Source of the DNA: Rosa chinensis
Lineage: Eukaryota; Streptophyta; Magnoliopsida; Rosales; Rosaceae
DNA: 64,000 nt
Direction of reading: 5' to 3'
NCBI RefSeq assembly: GCF_002994745.2
Contig: NC_037090.1
Span: 2,108,001-2,172,000, forward strand
The notes beneath the pieces were generated by a model. The model saw only the letters and a list, made by a program, of their open reading frames with translations, was not told the DNA's origin and did no database searches. Position numbers and translations under genes: made by a program. Below, in pieces: positions 58,658-64,000 of this stretch; position 1 is the stretch's first letter, and each line of letters starts with the position of its first letter.

Positions 58658-58916
58658 TCAATCCTCCAGGGCCCAGATAACTCGATTTTCTCCTATAAAC
58701 TATTTGGGTCAATGGATTAGTTTGATCCAAAACTTGAGATAATGGGTGTAATCCAAAAAAAGATTCATAAGTGGTTGTTAATGGAGTTGAAGTTACCAAA
58801 TTCTGAGGGGTGGGTATCAATTTATGCGGGGACGTGGGGGCGTAAAAAAAGGAAAGAGAGGGATGGGGTTTCTTGAAAAATGAAAGAAAAGTCCATTTTG
58901 TTTCTGTTAGGCAAAA

Positions 58917-59734
58917 ATTTTTTATATTTGAACCTCCAAATTTGCTCACTTGACTTCTATGTTTTTTATACCTCTTATCAAATTTTCAAATACTAAATTT
59001 ACTCACTAAACCTCACAAAACTTCCTCAAATAACCTTACTCATATAATTTGCAAACAAATTATTAATTATCTTTAAAATAAAAAAATTAGTCATTTCAAT
59101 GATTTAATCACTCTATAAATCTTAACTAAATATACATTTCTTAATCAAACTTGAGTTTCAAAAATTAATGTCTAATCAATAAGAAAATGTCATGAACTAT
59201 TATGTTTTTTTTTTCTATTTTAGCTGTGCAAAAAAAAATGAAGAAATCATTTTGTTTTTATTCTAACAAAAAATCATTTGTTTTTTAATGTTTATTTTTT
59301 TTTCTGTATTTTTTGTACCACATGATTAATTATTTAAATAAATTTTTTTCCCCAAAATATAATGGATTGACTTAGATTTAGGTCATAAATCATAAGATGA
59401 TTTATTTTGTTTTCCCTCACCAATATGCGTTCAACATATATATCATACATTTTTATGTCACATGATCTTAATCATATTTTTAATTCTTATTAAATATATA
59501 TGAATGCTTTAATGAGTATGTAGTGAAATTGGAAAATGAAAATATATAAGGAAAATAATAAGGAATACAATCTGATATTATTGAATTGGAAAGTTTACAA
59601 AAAATAAATATAATATTTTTTGGTATAATTATTGTCCTTAATAGTCATTTTATAGTAGGTTATATATGTCATTTAATAATTCATAATAAAGTGAGATCAA
59701 GTGAGCAGATTTGGAGGTCTCAATAGAAACTCTC
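58917..59734. mobile_element. Mutator-like MITE, family A, copy 3 (inverted)
   Basis: 818 bp, inverted relative to copies 1 and 2. The ends are ATTTTTTATATTTGAACC... and ...GGTCTCAATAGAAACTCTC, with 9-bp flanks TAGGCAAAA / TAGGAAAAA (one mismatch). The body matches copy 1 closely. From 59744 to 61380 I see only AT-rich intergenic DNA. Confidence 0.85.
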
Positions 59735-61866
59735 TAGGAAAAAAAAAACTAGAATCTACACATTGATTCATTTTTTTTCATGATTTTTGTTGAACCGTAT
59801 GCATCGGTTTTTCATTCTTGAAAAGTTCCATATGGACTAATAGAAGTCACCAAAAAAAAAAAGTATAATTAAGCGTGGAGTGATTAATATATTGTATGTG
59901 AGAAATAACTCAAGTAAATGGCAGGTCTTTTAGCTTATCTTATCTAAATTAAAATGTGGAATTAATCTAGAAGCAGTGAGCAAGATATTCAATTTGACAA
60001 TATACGTTGGCTTGATCATTGACTTAAAATCTAAGTAAGACAAACAACCATGCCAAATACTATTGACTAGAGGTCCCTAGCTGGCTTGTATTGTACGTAA
60101 CGTTATGATGTTAATTGGCTGCCTCAAAGCTCCACATCAGGTAGCAAAAATTTATAGTCTTCTGCGAATACAAAGTAATAATTGTAAGCTGCAAGAAATC
60201 AAAGCTTAAAAACGATCGATCACCATGTCATCATCCACTGGTTAATTTGCATTGCATTGATATATTTGTATTGGTGATATGTATGTACATGATTGTATAT
60301 GTTTGTTTTATGTATTAACTTAGACTTGTGAGAAAATGGGTAGTATAACATGGAAATTGCCTACATCTACGTGTTCAACTGTTTTCTCCACGTCTCATTA
60401 TGATGAGGACAATCTGTCGTCGAGATGTATAGCATGTTATTTGATATGATGATAGTAACGTTTTGAATGTGTTCATCCATTTGCTTTATTTATTATTGCT
60501 AATATTCTAATAATACACAACGATTCATATATCCTTTCTCAATCGCCAAAAGGAGTTGCTTCTAACGATTGCCATGCATCACAAACACGTCGAGTGTGTA
60601 CAAGATTTGGTAGGGCTATTTACATTTGATATAATATGATAGAGATAATAGAGTATAGATAATTGTCTCTAAGATTTTGAGAGTCGAATCAAATTATAAA
60701 CATAGGTTAATCGATAAATCATATATGAACCAGTAATATCATATAATTTTATGTATATTTATTGATAGTTAGCTACATATGCCTTATTATGTTCCTCTCA
60801 GTAGTTCCCTGAGATAGTTCCTCATTTAAGAGTTCTGTAATTATGAACACAAGTCTCCATTTCTTATTCCGAGCATAGAAGAGATAAATACAATAACATT
60901 TGTTGCTTCCAAAAAATGCGTCCCCAAACCGTGCTTGCATATTTCTTTGCATGAGGTGGCTCTTTTGGGCCCGATTTAAGTCAAGATGACTAATTAACCA
61001 ATCTTAGCTTATTTTCAACTCTCTAATACATTCCGTCGTTTATTACAAAAATAATTAATTTTAATTTTCTCATCTTTATCATTCTAAATTTTAAATTTTA
61101 GGTTCGGCGAAGTTTACTCACTCAACCTTTACATTTAGTCTTTCTCCTTAAATTTTTGGATTTCACCCAGAAATTTCAATTGCGTTTATATTCAGGCTCA
61201 AGTAGGGATACTCCGACTCCCAAATCTGATATATTTTTAGTGGTCTAAAGCGCAATAGAGAACCGATCCACTCGTGTACAGCCCAAGATCTAAAACTCAA
61301 AGGCCCAACCCAAGAATATAAACCAATAAACTAAAACCTTTCCTCTTTGGTCATTTTCCCAATCAGTAGAACAAAAAGAAGGCAAAGTAGTTTCCCTTCC
61401 CGCCTCGTACGTTCCTTGATCACCGTCCCGATCGTAGACCACGACCCGGTTCGGACCCTCTGGTTTGGTTTTAGGGTTTAGGGTTTATGAACAGGAGAAA
61501 GATGATTGCTTTCGTTGTGTTGCGTACTGAAACTGTTGAATTGAAGTGAAATTTTTGATCTTTGAGCTGGGTTTTACTGTTTTAGGGTCTTGAGCTTTAA
61601 CTCAGGTCAAGCTTTTGTCTATGTTGGTGTGTTTTTTAAGTGTTTGTGTTGGTAGTTTTACTCCAATTGAACTACCCCAAATTTAGAATTGGTTTGTTTG
61701 GTATATAGACGTGTGGTTGCGCCGGTTTTGGGGGAATGGTTAGTTTTGAAGGACTGTTTTACTTGGTTTTGGATGGTGTTTTATTGTTTTGTGACTGTGG
61801 TGATATGTAGGTGCATGGTAGAGGACTGAACTGATGATGTTGACTTCTTCGATCAAGACTCTGTCA

Positions 61867-63911
61867 ATGGACTTGGATATGCTGCGGATTGAAGACCCGC
61901 CTCCGGGTGCGTAGATGAGTATGGTGCTACCTGACTTGGACAGATTGCGGCTTGTACAAGACCCACCTGCTGGCGCGGAGATTAGTATGGTGCTCCCAGG
62001 TTTGGACAGATTGCGGCTTGTCGAACACTCAGGCGCAGGTGGAGAGGATGTTTTTGCAAGGTAAATAGGCTGTTTAGAGAGATTCCATAAGAGTAGGCTC
62101 GGTTGATATAGTAGACAATGTATGACCCCTTCATACTTGGACAGGCTGCAGAAAAAAGTGTCGGATGACCCACCCCCGGGCGCAGATTATACTCTTGCAA
62201 GGTATAGGTTGTGTAAAGAGTTGAAGAGGCTGCTACAAGACCCACCTGCAGGGATCGGTGTGGTTCCCCCGGACTTCTACAATTGCGATATAATGTTGTG
62301 GAATGTTGTTATAGCTCCTCATTCCTTGGATTCTCCTTGGGAGGGAGGCGCATGCACATTTAAGTTGACTCTTCAGTTCAGTGAGGATTATCCGCTCAAA
62401 CCATCAATGGTGCGATTTGTTTCTCAAATGTTTCATCCAAACATTTCTGCAGATGGAATTATGTCTTTTAATAATGGGTTTTTATCATAGGTGGGGTCTA
62501 AACTATGTCTGACCGGACTGAATGGTACCTGGACTTTTAAAATGATCAAATAGGTACCTGAACTTCCAAAACCATATCATTAAGGTACTTCCGTCTATAT
62601 TCCGTTAATCCTCCGTTAATTGCAGGGATAAATCAGACATTTCACCCAAATTGACCACTAAAATGACTGTTATAACCTCATCTGACATTTTGTCCATTTC
62701 CCTCCTTTCTATCTTAATTTCCCTAAAAAAAAAATTGACTCTTCCCCCCAACACTATTCATGTAAAACTTTTCATCAAATTTTACCTCCAATTATTGTCT
62801 TTCGATAAATAATAATCAACATCTCAACATCAAGTTTTCTTGAATAATTTTTATTGTTCTTCAAAAATTAGCCTAACATAATGAAATACCAAATTATTCA
62901 AGTTTTACCTCCAATTATTGTCTTTCGATAATAAAATTAGCCTAACATAATAAAACTTTTCATCAAATTTTACCTCCAATTATTGTCTTTCGATAAATAA
63001 TAATCAACATCTCAACATCAAGTTTTCTTGAATAATTTTTATTGTTCTTCAAAAATTGGCCTAACATAATGAAAGGCAATAATTGGAGGTAAAACTTGAA
63101 TAATTTGGTATTTCATTATGTTAGGCTAATTTTTGAAGAATAACAAAAATTATTCAAGAAAACTTGATGTTGAGATGTTGATTATTATTTATCGAAAGAC
63201 AATAATTGGAGGTAAAATTTGATGAAAAGTTTTACATGAATAGTGTTGGGGGGAAGAGTCAATTTTTTTAGGGAAATTAAGATAGAAAGGAGGGAAATAG
63301 ACAAAATGTCAGATGAGGTTATAACAGTCATTTTAGTGGTCAATTTGGGTGAAATGTCTGATTTATCCCTGCAATTAACGGAGGATTAACGGAATATAGA
63401 CGGAAGTACCTTAATGATGTGGTTTTGGAAGTTCAGGTACCTATTTGATCATTTTAAAAGTCCAGGTACCATTCAGTCCTGTCAGACATAGTTCAGACCC
63501 CACCTATGATAAAAACCCTTTAATAATTTACTGGATCGGTGGGCTCCTATAAATGATGTGGAAGATATACTCAGGTATATCCAGGTATGTTTTTCATTGT
63601 TTGGGTAGCATTCTTGTTTCCTTGATTATATTTATGAATTTACAAAGCACTTACCAAGGGTTACATGTGGGATATAGCATATGCATTAGTCTTGTGTGTG
63701 TGTGTGTGCTGAGAACTTTAGTGTGTTGAACACCAAGAATCTGCAAAGACTCCTAACACACACCATTCACTTACTGCAGTCCCTAATATGTCATCCCAAC
63801 CCGAAGTGTCCTGCAAATTCAGAAGCTTTCTACATGTATTTCAGTGAGAACAGACTCGAGTACAACCGAAGAGTGAGGATGATTGTGGATCAGAGTTGTA
63901 TGGCAGACTAG
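61867..63911 (+). pseudogene. Ubiquitin-conjugating enzyme (UBC2/RAD6-like), altered and transposon-split
   Basis: The E2 fold is clear: [54 protein letters not shown], then after a transposon RWAPINDVEDILRYIQ (exon end 63584), and a last exon 63780-63911 ([25 protein letters not shown]). It resembles RAD6-type plant UBC1/2/3. Three changes stand out. The position of the catalytic Cys is Ser (GIMSFNN against GSICLDI). The N-terminal L..L...DPPAGA motif occurs four to five times from 61870 to 62265, with stops at 61911 and 62062. A palindromic MITE (62476-63518) splits the exon and brings a stop. A splice 62061-62143 would fuse the motif repeats to the E2 in frame. The upstream part 61380-61866 looks like a leader. 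It is probably not an active E2. Confidence 0.75.
62476..63518. mobile_element. Long-palindrome Mutator-like MITE inside the E2 exon
   Basis: 1043 bp, starts GGGTTTTTATCATAGG and ends CCTATGATAAAAACCC, with perfect 9-bp duplication TTTAATAAT (62467-62475, 63519-63527). Each arm is about 450 bp with only a handful of differences. The centre (about 62930-63065) is a further partial copy of the left arm. It carries no coding region. Removing it and one duplication restores the E2 frame. Confidence 0.92.
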
Positions 63912-64000
63912 TAACTTCTTTATGTTACAATCAGTAGCACAGTTAGTATGAGAATCATTGTGCAAATTCATCCACAATTTATCCTCCATGTATATCCATG

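Overview
This is plant nuclear DNA: split genes with GT-AG introns, intronless plant families (nepenthesin-type aspartic proteases, PRA1), plant-only families (WUSCHEL-related homeobox, PR-4, pectin methylesterase with pro-domain, DRIP-type E3) and a dense transposon background. It is a eudicot. The gene and repeat make-up feels like Rosaceae (strawberry/rose group), but that is an impression, not proven here.

Layout. 1-4.3 kb: last 12 visible exons of an ankyrin-TPR protein gene (+). 4.7-5.5 kb: intronless PRA1 gene (+). 5.7-7.8 kb: pectin methylesterase (-). 8.3-10.1 kb: retroposon and MITE debris. 10.4-14.2 kb: two nepenthesin-like aspartic proteases (-) separated by a 741-bp Mutator-like MITE that supplies the stop codon of the second one. 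14.9-16.3 kb: prefoldin subunit 4 (+). 16.5-20.6 kb: broken pectin methylesterase (+) and broken aspartic protease (+), both split by small transposons. 21.6-23.1 kb: a third intact aspartic protease (+). 24.3-28.0 kb: seven-exon DRIP-like RING E3 ligase gene (-). 28.5-52 kb: almost only mobile DNA: a degenerate Ty3/gypsy chromodomain element with both LTRs, a probable 2.4-kb solo LTR, two hAT-like elements nested in other repeats, Mutator-like MITEs, foldback MITEs, copia remnants, SINEs and a tandem repeat of about 190 bp. 52.2-53.7 kb: WUSCHEL-related homeobox gene (+). 57.6-58.1 kb: PR-4 (barwin) gene (-). 58.9-59.7 kb: third copy of the Mutator-like MITE. 61.4-63.9 kb: an unusual ubiquitin-conjugating (E2) gene, probably a pseudogene, with repeated N-terminal motifs, Ser in place of the catalytic Cys and a 1-kb palindromic transposon inside an exon.

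The genes do not form an operon-like system. The notable local grouping is pectin methylesterase plus secreted aspartic protease on both sides of prefoldin 4, with the right-hand copies partly destroyed. No clearly new biological system is visible. The strongest leads are the E2 locus, the transposon-derived C-terminus of one protease, and the shared promoter segments of the protease cluster.
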